From assembly GCA_002633005.1 (NCBI GenBank), contig NMRA01000667.1:156980-199702 (forward strand): a DNA stretch of 42,723 nt, in the 5' to 3' direction. Both the position numbers and the translations under genes were made by a program. The DNA is from Phoronis australis. Its lineage: Eukaryota; Phoronida; Phoronidae. Position 1 is the first letter of the stretch; each line of letters begins with the position of its first letter. Below the pieces are notes generated by a model. That model saw nothing but the letters and a program-made list of their open reading frames with translations, searched no databases and was not told the DNA's origin. Shown here piece by piece: positions 21,588 through 33,489 of this stretch.

Positions 21588-22492
21588 GTCTATAGCTCAA
21601 GAAATTGTCCGCTAAGAATGGGGAAACGGTGTTGATATGGCGTGTGTAGCACCGACAGCCGTTATGCTGCTCCAGAATAATATCCCGTCATTTTTTGGCA
21701 TGTCCTAAGCCGAAAATGATGTTGAAAAGCGTAAACTATGGATCAAACTGTACGGCCACACGAGCAGCTGAACTTAGCGATGTTGCTTGATAACTCGAAG
21801 GCTATAATAAACACAAATATATTAGTTCCAAGATAAGCACTTTTCAGCTTGGTGACTATATGGTGAAGGGCTATCTCAGATTGTGACTCCCGAGTTTCCT
21901 ACGTCTGGCCGCCTTTTGGATACCAGCACTCTAGCGGTATAGTCCCCGGAAATTGTTGTTTTCAAGGACATTTTTATTTTATTTTTTTTTATTTATTTCA
22001 ACCTAACAGAGGTACGTTTTTGTTATTCATAAACCCGTAGGCTGGCGTTCAGCTGAACTTCTCTCCCTGTCAAAATTCAGAGATTCGATCGGCACAGGGA
22101 GGGTCACTGGATTACTGCCGGTAACTCAAAGCCTTGGTCGAGCTGTTGTCACTAAACATAAACTGTTGAATTACTTTTTGACGTGTACCTCTAGTATACA
22201 CTATGTCTGTAGAGTTAGACAGAGCTCATTTTGAAGTTGTTCAGACATGATATTTAGATTTATGAAGCTTTAAAAAAGAATTTGAGTTATTTCTGTAAAT
22301 ACCCTATTTTTGTAACTACCACACCAGACTTGTAATCTTTCAAGTTGTAACCATACCACGACTTAGTAATTATGCTACCTTCAAAATTAAATGAAAGCTA
22401 CCTTTATGGAATGAAACTACAAAAAAATGCCAAGTTCGTAAGAAGGTAGGCCTAATTTAAATGTCTTAATGGTGCAAACGGACAATTCCATA
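21588..22492. other. Unassigned spacer
   Basis: AT-rich with a poly-T/TTTA tract at about 21970-22000. No gene recognised. Confidence 0.4.
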
Positions 22493-22796
22493 GGCGGATT
22501 TAGAGGGTGGGGGCAGGGGCCCCAGCCCCCCGCAAGCAAAATGAAACAGCAAGAGCGTGAAGCGTGAGGAAATATTGAGTTCAGTAACTAGGACCGGTAG
22601 CGGAAGAGGGGGGCTCACACCCCAGATCGCGGCGGAATCGTGTTCCTGTTTTTTTTTAGTCCACCGATAGATTTTCTGAACAGAAGGTCCAAAGGTCTGC
22701 ATCCCAGGCCCCTGCAACTTTCGGGCCGCCTATGTACATACAATTGCACTTTGCCCAATTCCACGAGGACCCCCCTTGTGGTATCCTAGATCCGCC
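22493..22796. mobile_element. GGCGGAT-type MITE of about 304 bp
   Basis: GGCGGATTTAGAGGG at the left and CCTAGATCCGCC at the right form imperfect inverted termini. The interior has G-runs near the left end and C-runs near the right end that can pair. This termini style is common in animal genomes. No transposase; target duplication not certain. Confidence 0.7.
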
Positions 22797-25293
22797 ACTG
22801 AGTTCCATACATTAACTTGACTGACTTAGACACAGCCCTAGACCTACCCCGCCGGAGCTAACTGTTTGCCTAGGACGAGATGAATGTGTACATGAGATAT
22901 GAACCTGAATTTTTTTGATCAAAATATTTCGTTACAAGATTAGAAAAGCGTAAACAGTGCTGTCGAGTCGACCTAGTCAGAGACTATAGTGCATGTGTTG
23001 TCTGTAATTTATGACCTACTTTACTCCGGGAGTCCCACCAGTTGTGACCTACTTTTTACTTGGCGAAATTTAGCAGACGACAGAGTAAAAATATCGGTGA
23101 ATCTTTACTGATTTTATTAGAAAGATCATGAAATCTATGGAATCGTACAGATAATTCGACTTTAAGGTACATACCCAGCTTTACATGAACATATCGTATC
23201 AGTGGCCTTGTCATTTGCTAGGTCAAGGTGGCCCCGAGGCAGAGGGGTACTTCGGATTTTCGCTGGCTCCTCGAGCCATTTTTTCATCGTCACCTTTACA
23301 AATTCCAATATCATGAACGTACGATTCTCTGTTGAAAAGCATCGCCTCTTGTCTCTGTCGAAGCGTTTTCAAATAGTGCAAAAACACTCATCGATTCCAC
23401 CAGGAACGTCGTTTAGCGACAGTGTATTTGCCTCTGACATCTCGTTCGAACGTCGGGTATCACGTGACTTTTCGCATAGGGGCGGAGCTTGCGATAGGTC
23501 AATTTTAGCCCAACTTATAACAATCTACTTATTTAGCGATTGGCTAATAAAATACACATTATCATATCCAATCATATCATTGGGTGTTACGATTTGCTAC
23601 AAGAAATTTCTAGAATCTCTAGAGTGCTTTGACCCCAGAACCCAAAGTTGTAAACACCATCTAAAAATAGAATTGACGTTAAAATACATGTCAACAAGTT
23701 TGACCCCATGATTTGAAAGTACATATGCACAAATTTTAGGCTGCGTAAATTGGATCTATTCTTACTCAACTTAATCAATATTTATTCTGACACAAATAAA
23801 TTTTGTAGAGATAAACATCTCAATAAACCTTTTTGCAGGAGTGCGTCTGAAATGATTTGGTGAGTTCTTCGAGGATGTTCTAACCATGATGGGAAGTAAT
23901 TTTAAGAAATTCTTCTACGACAATCTTCTTACCTCGTGTGTGAATTAATTCTTTTGCGGAAGCGAAATGAAGGAGGCCCATATTCTCTCCTACTCAAGTC
24001 ATGTTCCAAACCACCCGGTCAGGATAGGCCACGTCGACTACATTCTGCGTAAAGCGCTTGGAAACTGTTATATGCATCACCGTTCTGTGTGTATTTCCTT
24101 GTGTAATGTCCTATTAGGCCGGTGGCCGTGTATGTACAAATTTACTTTTAGAGAGAAGGCAAATTGAACTTTAAAACCACACCCTTTCAAGATTCGTGGG
24201 GACCTACGTGTTGGCTCAGCTTTTAAAATTCTCCTTTTCACATCATAACGGGTCGGCTTAACATGATGTTTTCGTAGGGTTTTAAACTTTCCAAAATGCA
24301 TATTTATCGACTGAATACACTGCCATTTTGTACTTTGGCATATTATTTTCATGCGACATTGATCTGATAAGTGCGCCATGGGTGTAGGAAATAGGAAAAA
24401 CATTTCACAGGTAAAGCTCCAACCCCCCGTGTGAACGTGGGCTTGATATACTTTTTAAGGAAATATAGTAGCCACTTGATGAAAAGTCACTAGCGCACGT
24501 CCTGCATTATGATCCACAATATCCCCAGGGTTTGAAAAGCACCCACTGTCGGTAATTTAGAAGACTAACATATCAGTTCATTACCGATCACGATTTTCGA
24601 CACCTTAAGAAAGTGTTAACAAGCTGACTGAAATTACGCGGTTGCTACACGGAAAGACTAAACGATTTCAATAGTATACTACATACGTGAGCACCCGGCA
24701 CGCCCTCTTGCCCGAGCCGACACTTGCTGAAGTCCATCACCAACGTATTAGCATAGGGAAATTCACTTGAACGGGAGCAAAAACCAAGGTTGATTGACAC
24801 TAGTTTCGCTGCGCCCATCCCTTCCGTCATTCCCATGCAGGTTCGCCGACCCCCAGGTTACATGTACGTGTTCTTGTCCACGAAAATTTCAAACCATCCG
24901 CCTGCTGCGAGTCTTGGACTATGTCTTCGAGATGGACCCGCCACGCTGAGGAAATTGACTTCAGCCCTACAGAGCGATTTTCAATAAGTTATTTGATATT
25001 TTATTGACTGTTTTAGTTCCCCTCACCGATTTCATACCCTTTGCCAAGCCAGTGTTAGCTATATGCTAAGGCCCGTCTTATTGGGGCCACACCGCACCCT
25101 GTGCCACGACCCTGGACGTGAACTTAGATTGGTGTCGCCAATTTCCTAATTCATTCTGGTGTTATAATGTTTTCGTAAGACAGAATGTAAAGTAAGTGAC
25201 GGTATGCCAATTTTCTGAGAATGTACTGTTGGAATAAGTTCGTCATCGGATTAACTTGGATCCAGCTAGAACCACTCCCAGCTTGGATCGTAG

Positions 25294-25294
<1 letters not shown>
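22797..25294. other. Unassigned 2.5 kb spacer
   Basis: The frame at 23202-23711 has a non-ATG start and no family motif. GCGATAGGTCAATT at 23491-23504 is identical to the F1 right terminus but stands alone. Confidence 0.4.

Positions 25295-25370
<76 letters not shown>
25295..25370 (+). repeat. (CA)38 microsatellite
   Basis: Uninterrupted CA dinucleotides for 76 bp. A second, shorter imperfect CA tract follows at about 25391-25414. The cysteine/valine reading frame on the minus strand is an artefact of this repeat. Confidence 0.98.
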
Positions 25371-25374
<4 letters not shown>

Positions 25375-26517
25375 TACGCTAGCGCCTATGTACACACACA
25401 CAAACACACACACATATAGTAGAGTCACAAAATGACTAATCCGAGAACCATAAGTTATGACGTTACATTACACTTTCGTCACTGTCATCGTACTACGGTG
25501 TTATGTTACATTCAAAGCACCTCAGCTCCACCAATATGAAATTTTTGGGGACAAAGTTAGTATCATTTTGTACATAAAGACTTCAAATCATGATCAGATT
25601 TTCGACAACTCAAACAGTTCCTTTTTTAAGTTACTATTCAAAACAGTTGTCCCTTCCTGGTAATGTTTTCCTGATAGCATGTTATATGTGTTACAAAAAC
25701 AAGTTTACTTTGGGTTATGCAATCAACAGGAGACGTTTCAAGACATAGAGAAAACAACAATATATAACTTCTGAAAGTGATGCCGGGAAGTTAAGTCATC
25801 TTCTCCTTCGCGTTTTTTTTTTTTTACTTATTTCATGAATATGAGTATAAAAACGTTTGAACCTAACTTAGTCATCAAGTCACCCCTAACCAGGCAATTG
25901 GCCTTTAACAGAGAGCTAGACAAAATAAGTTTAATTTCCCGTCGTTTCATGGGGTGTGTACATTTATTTAGTTTTACAAAACGCGGGTCAACACACTTGC
26001 TGGTCAAGCTTCGTTGCCACATCGGTGAGGCCAGCAGCTGTGACTTTAATTTCATTGCGGCAGGTTGTCCGATAAAGACTGGATCAGCTGGTGTCAAATC
26101 TCACTGACATATTACCAGAGATTAATATTCATGAAATGAATCTGACGTTTTGAATTCGAGCCAAGTCAAATCCTTAAAATTCAGTCAGTGTGTGTTCGTT
26201 AGCACCATAAGGAACGTGACGAAGTGCTTTGGGCCTTCATTCTCTTTATTTAAAAAAGACGGGGAGAACGCGCAAGGGCATTTCACAAAGCGAACGACTA
26301 TATCTGGTAACCAGGAATTTTCCAAGGAAAAAGAATAGTGCTGAGGAAACTTGCAGCAAAATTCACGACGGGAGCGCTGTGAGTACCTGCAGAATCCATA
26401 TTTCCTTCTTCCGTTTGCTCTCAACTAAGCAATACAGGTACTGCAGAAATGAATTCTACAGGTTTTGATTAAACTCTGTCAAAACAATCTGCGATACCAA
26501 TTATTTCAAGTTTCCTC
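25371..26517. other. Spacer upstream of GPCR pseudogene
   Basis: No recognised gene; overlapping frames on both strands at 25828-26107 have no motif. Confidence 0.4.
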
Positions 26518-27074
26518 AACTTCACCGGTTACAGTGACACAAAGGCAGAAGAAGATTACACGGACAAAATCGAAACTGCCAAAAGAATCATCCAATTGTT
26601 AGTCCCCGTCTACTTTGGAATCTCTTTGGTAGGAAATACGTTATCGCTTTGTGTCTTCACCAGAGAGCGTTACGGAAAACGTCTTATGGTATCTATTTGA
26701 TTAACCTGGCGTGCTTCGATATCTTGGCCTTGTTGTTCTATCTTTTAGAAGTTTTCGCAGCCGGAGTCCAGCCAGAGTTCATCAACAATCCCGTTGTGTG
26801 CGTGTTTTGGCGAACTTGTTTGCGGCAAAATACTCGCAGGATTTCTAATTGGACTCTAGTGGCTCTCACCATTGACCGCTTGATTAGGGTATTGCTTCCG
26901 CAGCGGGCCATCGCCATGTGTACCCCAAAAGAGCCATGGGTGTCGTTGTTGGGTTAATTTCTGTTTCAACGCTAACTGCAATAAAGAACGTCGATTGGTG
27001 TCCATAAAGGTGTCTGCGTGGGCTACAACCCTTTTTATATTGACGGTGTTCGTAAGTTTGTCTGGTTTGAAGTC
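26518..27074 (+). pseudogene. Truncated GPCR pseudogene, third family member
   Basis: Homologous to the receptor at 7840 from the outer N-terminus to the start of TM5. TM1 (IIQLLVPVYFGISLVGNTL) is in one frame with no in-frame ATG after the upstream TAA. A one-base loss near 26662-26668 shifts to the frame carrying TM2 and TM3 (INLACFDILALLFYLLEVF, then RISNWTLVALTIDR). A second one-base loss near 26928-26932 and a net five-base loss near 26988-26994 break TM4. The second outer loop GVHKGVCVGYNPF is still readable, and homology ends at FVWFEV (27074). TM5 to TM7 are absent. It is closer to the 7840 gene (EFINNPVxCVFW, CVGYNP) than to 31464. No functional product is expected. Confidence 0.92.
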
Positions 27075-29457
27075 GGTATACAGGCAAGTAGCCAGGGGGG
27101 GTCGAGGGGTTCCAACGAAGCCCCCTCCGCGGAAAAGGTCCAACCCCAGCCTGTGGGCGTGATGTTCGATTACGCGTTTTATTCGTAGTTTTGGACTTTA
27201 ATCGTAATGATAGTTTAGTCAGATCTACTTCCTGTTGTCATCAACTTCCTGTCTCAGACCATGATGTCATGATATAATAAAGTGATGTTTTATTAGTTAA
27301 AAATCTACGAATTGACAGCAATTCGTTACACATCCTGTCCGTTAAAGATAGGATACAGATGGACAACAACAAAATTGTTGCAGCTACTGGTACTACTAAC
27401 CACAATGATAACTAAGTTAGTAATAATGTGGAATTTGCTTCTGATTCAAAGCGCTTCACGTAATCATAGGGCCGTACCCGGCCAACTGCGCCCAATTGGT
27501 ATTTGTGTAAATAACAGGATCGTGCAGACGATTAGAGGAGGCTTTATGTTACTCATCGGCATTGAACATACGTTGTGGTTACACCGTAGGGTAAGAAGGG
27601 AGCATAGAAGTAAACGTCTATACCTAGCTAAGCTATACAGCAGCAAGAGAGCTCCCACGGTCACAGTGCGGTGTGAATGCCTTAAAATCGACCAAGAAAC
27701 AAAACAGCAGAAAATAGGTTTTTTATCTGATATGGCTTGCTAGCATAGTACGGTAAAGGGCAGGCATTTTCAAATACAGGTTTTTCATCCAGTGTCCAAT
27801 TTGATTGCGGATTGGTGGATTGACATGCATGCGTGTACACGTGTGTGCGTTTCCGTCCTTTTAAATTCAGTACAAGCCGAACGAAAGCATCGACGAGCAC
27901 GTTCACATTTTTTGAGAAAAGTAGGTCTAGACCCAATAAAAACTTTTGTCAATGGAGATAGACTTCTCTTGTCAATAGTGTAAATAGTGCACAGCTTCAC
28001 AGACTTCATACGAGCAACTAACGTGATGAAAGGGTGTGCAAAAGTTGATTAGTTCTTAATACATTTATTTCATTGCTCGGATCCAATCACTGCCAAACGT
28101 TATTCTTGAATCTAACTAACGACTCATTCTCAAGCATGGACAACATCTGGGGCACGGGTCAGGGCTGCGGCGACTTTGCTCACTGACTTCGTGAAGACTG
28201 GCAGGTGCAGGGTAGCCTACTTGCTACATTTAACTTTGACCCGCCGTGTGCGTTGCTCCGGTGGGTGAGGTTCAGGCGCAGGGGCCCTAAATTTTCCGCC
28301 GCGCTATGAAATGATGCGACCTTGACATGGATTTGATGAATGTATCGTGGTTGATAATTCATCAATATTCCCGCTCCATATTTTTAAAATGTAATAACGT
28401 TCTCATTTTTCCGTGTTCGTAAGACACGAGGGCAATTTTACATGCGCATGAAATCCAAACAACGTGTTTTAGTACCCGGGGCGTTGTTTTCGGTATAGGC
28501 ACAGCGTTCAGTGTATGTATCATTCATTTTTGCATGTAAAAGTGTAAAACTTACACATGAGTTGAAAAAGTTAGATCTTTTCGTAGTAGTGAACCTTCGA
28601 AACAGCGAACCTTCGGAAGGGTGAACCGAATGGTGAGTAGTGGGTGGTTTTCATTTCCAACGACGTAAGCAACTTACGTAACACGCAAAAATGTAACTAG
28701 ATAAAAGATTTCGTCAAGTTACTCTCCGACTAAAAATTTCTGTCCGAGTAGGTGTGATCACTCATTTAAGCATGCCTGGTTTGAAAATTTGGCAGGAAGT
28801 AACACGAGTTTTGGACCACATTACATCCAAATTGAGTCCCGTTCTTTGCGAGCAACAGTCACGGCATCCTCATCTCTGGTATTACTAATCCCGTCTCATC
28901 TCAAAAACATAGAGCCGAGAGTCATGGTTGTGCATACAAATTTGGCTTCCCCCTGATTAAGCTGTGTCAACTGAGGGTCTCAATGAAAACTCCACAGTGC
29001 CGACGTTTGCAAAATATCAAAGGTCCACCGTTCAAGAAATTCGAACTTGTGGAAATCACTGGGGTGTGGAAACTGTCACATGGTGAAATCTAATGACATT
29101 TACAATAACCACAGAACTCTAGCCCTGGAATGCCAACTCCTGCACGTGACCAATGTATTCTATTATTAGAGCTTGCGACTCCGTTTTTTGTGTTGCAGCA
29201 AACATTTCACCCTTACGTTTAGGCATAGACCCAGATGCCCCGCTTTGTATCTGGAAGTCCCGCTTTTCAATCCAATTGTCCTCATTCTTCATTCTCGAAT
29301 GTTGGAACAGGTGTTCATTTGTTATTTTGAAATGAATATTGTTATTTTCCAGAGTCCACTTTCTTAAGTAAGATAATAATCGTAAAAATGTGTTCTTATG
29401 TCTCTTGTTTACGGTAAAAAATAATATATCAAGATCACTAATGTTTACTTCATGAAA
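27075..29457. other. Unassigned spacer following the GPCR breakpoint
   Basis: Begins GGTATACAGGCAAGTAGCC followed by a G-run, then GGGGTTCCAACGAAGCCCCC, which resembles the start of repeat R3 at 30301. The 27312-27743 frame (non-ATG start, 143 residues) has no recognisable domain. Short direct repeats of GAACCTTCG occur at about 28592-28620. Confidence 0.4.
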
Positions 29458-30132
29458 AAATGAGTTTATTTGCAAACTACAATGTAAAGTCTTACACTGC
29501 AACCTCTTTTATGATCAATCCAAAGTACATTTGAAACCTACACAATGGATGTTTGTTATTTTTCATCTATCAGAAAACCTTTGTCTGCAAATTTCTGATA
29601 GGCAGTTGGAATAATTAGTTTATCACATTTTTAAGTGTCACTGCATCCTGAATTTTTACTGAAGAACTTATTAAACGGCACCAAAGGTCCAATTAATATA
29701 TAAAGGTGTACAATTTTGTATGAATGATTGACTAAATTCTTCACATCAACTGCAAGGGTTCTATATTCTAAAATCTTGATACCTAACAAATCTTTTGAAT
29801 CATTGAAACTATTTCCTGCTGGTTTAATTAGTCATTTTATGTAACCTCTCTGGTTCATTTCCTTTTTATGTTACTGTTGCACCCTGTTATTTTTTCGCAT
29901 TTTCGTGACAAAAATAATTTTTAAACCTGTCAGGTATGCGAAATGATGATTGTTTCGGAATCAAATTATGTCTCATTTGCTTCTTCTATAATCATACACC
30001 ATCAAGAACTGAAGAAGGACTTTATAATGATATGACTCTGATGCAATTCGATTGATGAATGGCGGAGTCGCGAAAAGTTTTAGTGGCAATAAATTCCATA
30101 GGAATAACCAACACCAGACGAAACGAATGCGA
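29458..30132 (+). repeat. Long direct repeat R5, copy A (partner 39617-40247)
   Basis: About 675 bp share the same block order with 39617-40247, from AAATGAGTTTAT through TGCAAATTTCTGATAGG and ATGCGAAATGATGATT to GGCGGAGTCGCGAAAAGTTT. Divergence is moderate, with small indels. No reading frame is conserved. It is either an unclassified transposon or an old segmental duplication. Confidence 0.85.
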
Positions 30133-30300
30133 ACAAATGCCTCAAGTGAGAACAGGCGAAGTTATGACAGCCTATCCTTAGATAAGAACTTGTGGCTCAG
30201 ACCAATAACTCCTTAAAGACGACGCAGACAAAGAGCATAACAGATTGCATTCGTTTCCAATGGGGATAGCTTGTCGTGTGACGCCGGATATAACAAAGGG

Positions 30301-30564
30301 GCACCCAGGGGGGGGGGGTTCCAAAGAGCCCCCCCCCCAGTTTGGCGCATTGGTCAAATAGGTCAGCCTCAATGAAAGAAAGTCCCAACAAAAGACACAA
30401 AAGTCCACGGACGACACAGGAAATCGGCGCAGATGCACAACTCGTAGGCTTGGACCTGTAGTGGTCCCGTTTTCTTTTTATTTTTTAGTCCTCGATGAAT
30501 GTGTTCAGTAAAAGGCCCTCATACTGAGAAATCCGAGCCCTCCTGTATTTTAGGCTGGGTGCGC
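30301..30564. mobile_element. MITE-like repeat R3, copy A
   Basis: Opens with GCACCCAGGGGG and closes with TTTTAGGCTGGGTGCGC, giving a short inverted terminus. The interior TTTGGCGCATTGGT, then GTTCAGTAAAAGGCCC, then CATACTGAGAAATCCGAGCC matches the copy at 37979-38216. Confidence 0.75.
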
Positions 30565-31463
30565 TTATGTGTAACACAGGTACTGAAGCTTTTAATGCCC
30601 TTAAATTTGACCCAAAAAAGCTTCGTTTACAACCGTGAGCCTGTCACCGAAATCCACCACGTCACGGTGTATTTGTAGCCGAAGAGTTGAGGCTACGAAA
30701 ATACCCGAAGTGTTCCGGATGGATCAGTTGCTGACGTTGACCGATCATCTATTATGAAAATTTTTCCGATTCCAATCACTACTTAAATTAATGAAGATTT
30801 AACGCAGAAAACCATTATCAAAATTAAAAAATAACGACTCAGTAAGCCTGAAGGTTAAGTCATTTTGGTATTTTAATAACTTAAAAGTAGTTTACTGACG
30901 ACGGAAGCTTCAAAACGTAGGCGCCGGTGTCGATTAAACGATGCGTTACTGGAGAGCGGGTGGCTAAATGCATACTGTGTCACATGTGACGCAATATCTT
31001 ATGAGGTGTTCGGCATTGCTCGTCCATTTGAAAATACGTTGTCACAAACGTTATTATACCGATAAGTGCGTTGTTGGTCAAAGTGAAGAAAGTTGCGGAC
31101 TTTCAAAAATATCGGGTCCTGCGGAGTAAAACGAAGCGGTACATCGTAACCACCTATGAAACCTCAAATCAACGAGAAGTTGCCAATGTTCACGCCATCG
31201 AAGACTTTCCTCCTTGAAAATTAACTTGTTGAACAGGGACCAATTTGGAAAATAGGAAACGTAAATTTTGTTGAGGTCACACGGACTCTTGCGAAGCATT
31301 TCTTAAAAGGTTTCCGAGAATCACAACGCACTCGTGAATTGGAAACACGACATTTGAACTTGGGCAAGTGGTGTTCTTTTAATTGGCCAGAGCGATACTG
31401 TGTCTTCACTCCACTACGACTTGGCATTCGTTTAGTCTTTATAAAGAGTAATCCGTTTCGAAA
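30565..31463. other. Upstream region of second GPCR gene
   Basis: No coding sequence recognised. CTTTATAAAG at about 31437-31446 is TATA-like but lies only about 20 bp before the start codon, too close for a normal TATA box unless the leader is extremely short. Confidence 0.4.
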
Positions 31464-32555
31464 ATGAATGCAACTGAGCTCAATGCTGATGTCTTAAAAC
31501 CAATTAACAATACTCGCAACTTTTGGAATTTAGGCAACAGCAGTGATACAGAACTTGTGAGTGATTTTGCAGACGTTGTTGATGTCGTGTCGAAAATATC
31601 CAGATTTATGACCCCCGTCTTTCTCTTGATTTCCTTTTTCGGAAACATGTTATCACTAATTGTTTTTTCCCAGAAATCTTTCCGTGAGACCTCCTGCGGC
31701 GTGTATTTTATTAATCTGGCATGTTTCGACATTCTGTCGTTATGCTGTTCTACGTTTGAAAGGTTTGTAGGCCGAGTTTATCCCGAAGTAACCAGCAATC
31801 CTGCCGTGTGTGTGATATGGCGTGTCTGCTATCAGAATTGTCGCAGAATTTCCAACTGGACGCTAGTTGCCCTTACCGCCGATCGCATGATTGCAGTACA
31901 GTTTCCGTTCCGGGCCATCACCACATGTACTAGAAAAAGAGCCACGCGTGTCGTTATTGTGATAGGTTCTACTTTAACGCTAACTGGAATAAAGAACATT
32001 TGGCTTGTTGGTGTCCATAACGGTGTCTGTGAAAGCTTCAACATTAAGTACATGAACATTGCTCGCCAGCTCAACTTTGTTGAAGTTTGTTTAGAAGGAT
32101 TGCTGCCAGGTTTTCTCATTCTGATATTTAACACATCTCTCTTAATTGGTCTTTATAAGCAACGATCTCAGAAACTGAGATGCAACGCCAAGTGTTCACA
32201 ACAAGACCACCAAATGACTAGAATGCTGTTGTTTAACTCTTTTTTCTTCCTCTTCACGCAAATTCCAGCAGCCTTGTTCCGAATGCTAAACTTGTTCAGG
32301 GTGATTTGCCCTATCCCTAGCACCAATTTTGATAGAGAAATGTGTCAACTCGTCCGACACATGTTTGCAAATCTTCTTTTGTCCAACTATGCTTTCAATT
32401 TCATCTTCTACTACATCGTAGGTCCGAAGTTCAGAAAGGAATTGAAACATGTATTAATTTCCATATGCAGACGAAAAACAGCAACTTTGCCCCCAGTTGA
32501 TGAGCAAATATCAGGAGTGGCAAACAGTGATGAGGTATATGTACAGTCCATATAG
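31464..32555 (+). CDS. Rhodopsin-like (class A) GPCR, second family member, single exon
   Basis: Complete 363-residue receptor, expected at the plasma membrane. Sequons at N2, N15 and N25. TM1 (45-68) has GN61; TM2 has NLACFD89; TM3 runs from C116 to D140-R141-M142; C189 sits in the second outer loop; TM5 spans about 205-230; TM6 has Q266 where the toggle tryptophan is usual and P268; TM7 ends NFIFY, followed by PKFRKEL. It shares FRETSCG, the RISNWTLVALT stretch, TLTGIKNIWL and CPIPxT with the 7840 receptor. The outer TM2-TM3 region differs (ERFVGRVYPEVTSNPAVC against EVFVAAVHPEFINNPVMC), suggesting a different ligand preference. The ATG at 31464 is in an AAAATGA context, favourable for initiation. 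Ligand unknown; peptide-type receptor inferred. Confidence 0.92.
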   Translation: MNATELNADVLKPINNTRNFWNLGNSSDTELVSDFADVVDVVSKISRFMTPVFLLISFFGNMLSLIVFSQKSFRETSCGVYFINLACFDILSLCCSTFERFVGRVYPEVTSNPAVCVIWRVCYQNCRRISNWTLVALTADRMIAVQFPFRAITTCTRKRATRVVIVIGSTLTLTGIKNIWLVGVHNGVCESFNIKYMNIARQLNFVEVCLEGLLPGFLILIFNTSLLIGLYKQRSQKLRCNAKCSQQDHQMTRMLLFNSFFFLFTQIPAALFRMLNLFRVICPIPSTNFDREMCQLVRHMFANLLLSNYAFNFIFYYIVGPKFRKELKHVLISICRRKTATLPPVDEQISGVANSDEVYVQSI

Positions 32556-33151
32556 CTCCGTGATTCGTATCCGTGTCAACGAAAAATCGCTCCCATGGTA
32601 AAATATGAAAGCGCAGTCCGTGTCCGTGAGGAAGTTCTTTGTGTGATTTTCTACCCTCCACAGATGAAATGCTGATCTACTCTGATTTGACCATCAGAAC
32701 ACCGAGGTTGCCATTTACAGCAAATCAAAGACGGAAAGGAGGTGTCTAAACCATTGTGAAAACCGAACTGCCTGTGAAAAGCTCGTTGAATTGGTGCCAC
32801 AAAGCCCAACCATTTGCGACACAAATTGTTTCATAAAACGAATGCGATGAAAGTCAGACATTTCTGGAAGACAACTCAATGGGTCATGGGAAATGTGTTA
32901 TTTTGACGCAATGTTTTATATATACATGATGATGCATATACTGAACGACATCTTCTGCTAATAACCACGTAGTGTCGCCAGCAGGTATTATTTAAATGAT
33001 AGCGTCTGTGCAAAGCCGTTGATATTGGCATCATCGTAACCGCCACAGAAAATAATGACCTTCAACACGCAGTCATGAGTACAGATTTTTGATGTTGCAG
33101 TGTATGTTTTGCTTTAGTGTCTCCACGCCTCGTTTATTGATACCGCGCAGC
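32556..33151. other. Downstream spacer of second GPCR
   Basis: No gene recognised and no clear AATAAA close to the stop codon. Confidence 0.4.
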
Positions 33152-33489
33152 TTAAAGGCGAAGGCAACCTTTTTCCATGTCATTTTGAGCTAAAATAAGG
33201 TTGGTTGGTTATTCTCGACATATTTTCCACTTAATTACAGCTTTTCGTAATTTTATAAATTACTCGTCCGCTACTCCGGAAGTGACGTTTTAGGAGGCAA
33301 GCGTTTCCCGCCACTTGGTTTTGCGTTGACTTTACCGTGCAAATCTGTTCTATTCTACTTTTGTTTTGTGCTGTTTTTCAACAATTGTCGCCACCACTTT
33401 CCATCGGCGAGTATTCTGCGGCAAGATAGGTTAGTAGAGAACTCAACTACGTTGGATTTAGGGATTGTTTAGTGTGTTGTAAGCTGAAA

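Noticed and set aside
23270-23290. Histone-type 3' stem-loop (GGCTC with GAGCC)
   Set aside because: The loop is three bases and the total is 13 nt, not the conserved 16 nt histone stem-loop, and no histone frame is near.
23202-23711. 169-codon open frame
   Set aside because: Non-ATG start, mixed composition, no domain, and it runs through a solo MITE terminus.
25151-25369. Cys/Val-repeat reading frame on the minus strand
   Set aside because: A translation of the (CA)n microsatellite, not a gene.
27312-27743. 143-codon arginine-rich frame after the GPCR pseudogene
   Set aside because: Non-ATG start and no alignment to a known transposon protein that I can recognise by eye.
31437-31446. TATA box for the second GPCR
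   Set aside because: It is about 20 bp from the start codon, so transcription would begin at or after the ATG.
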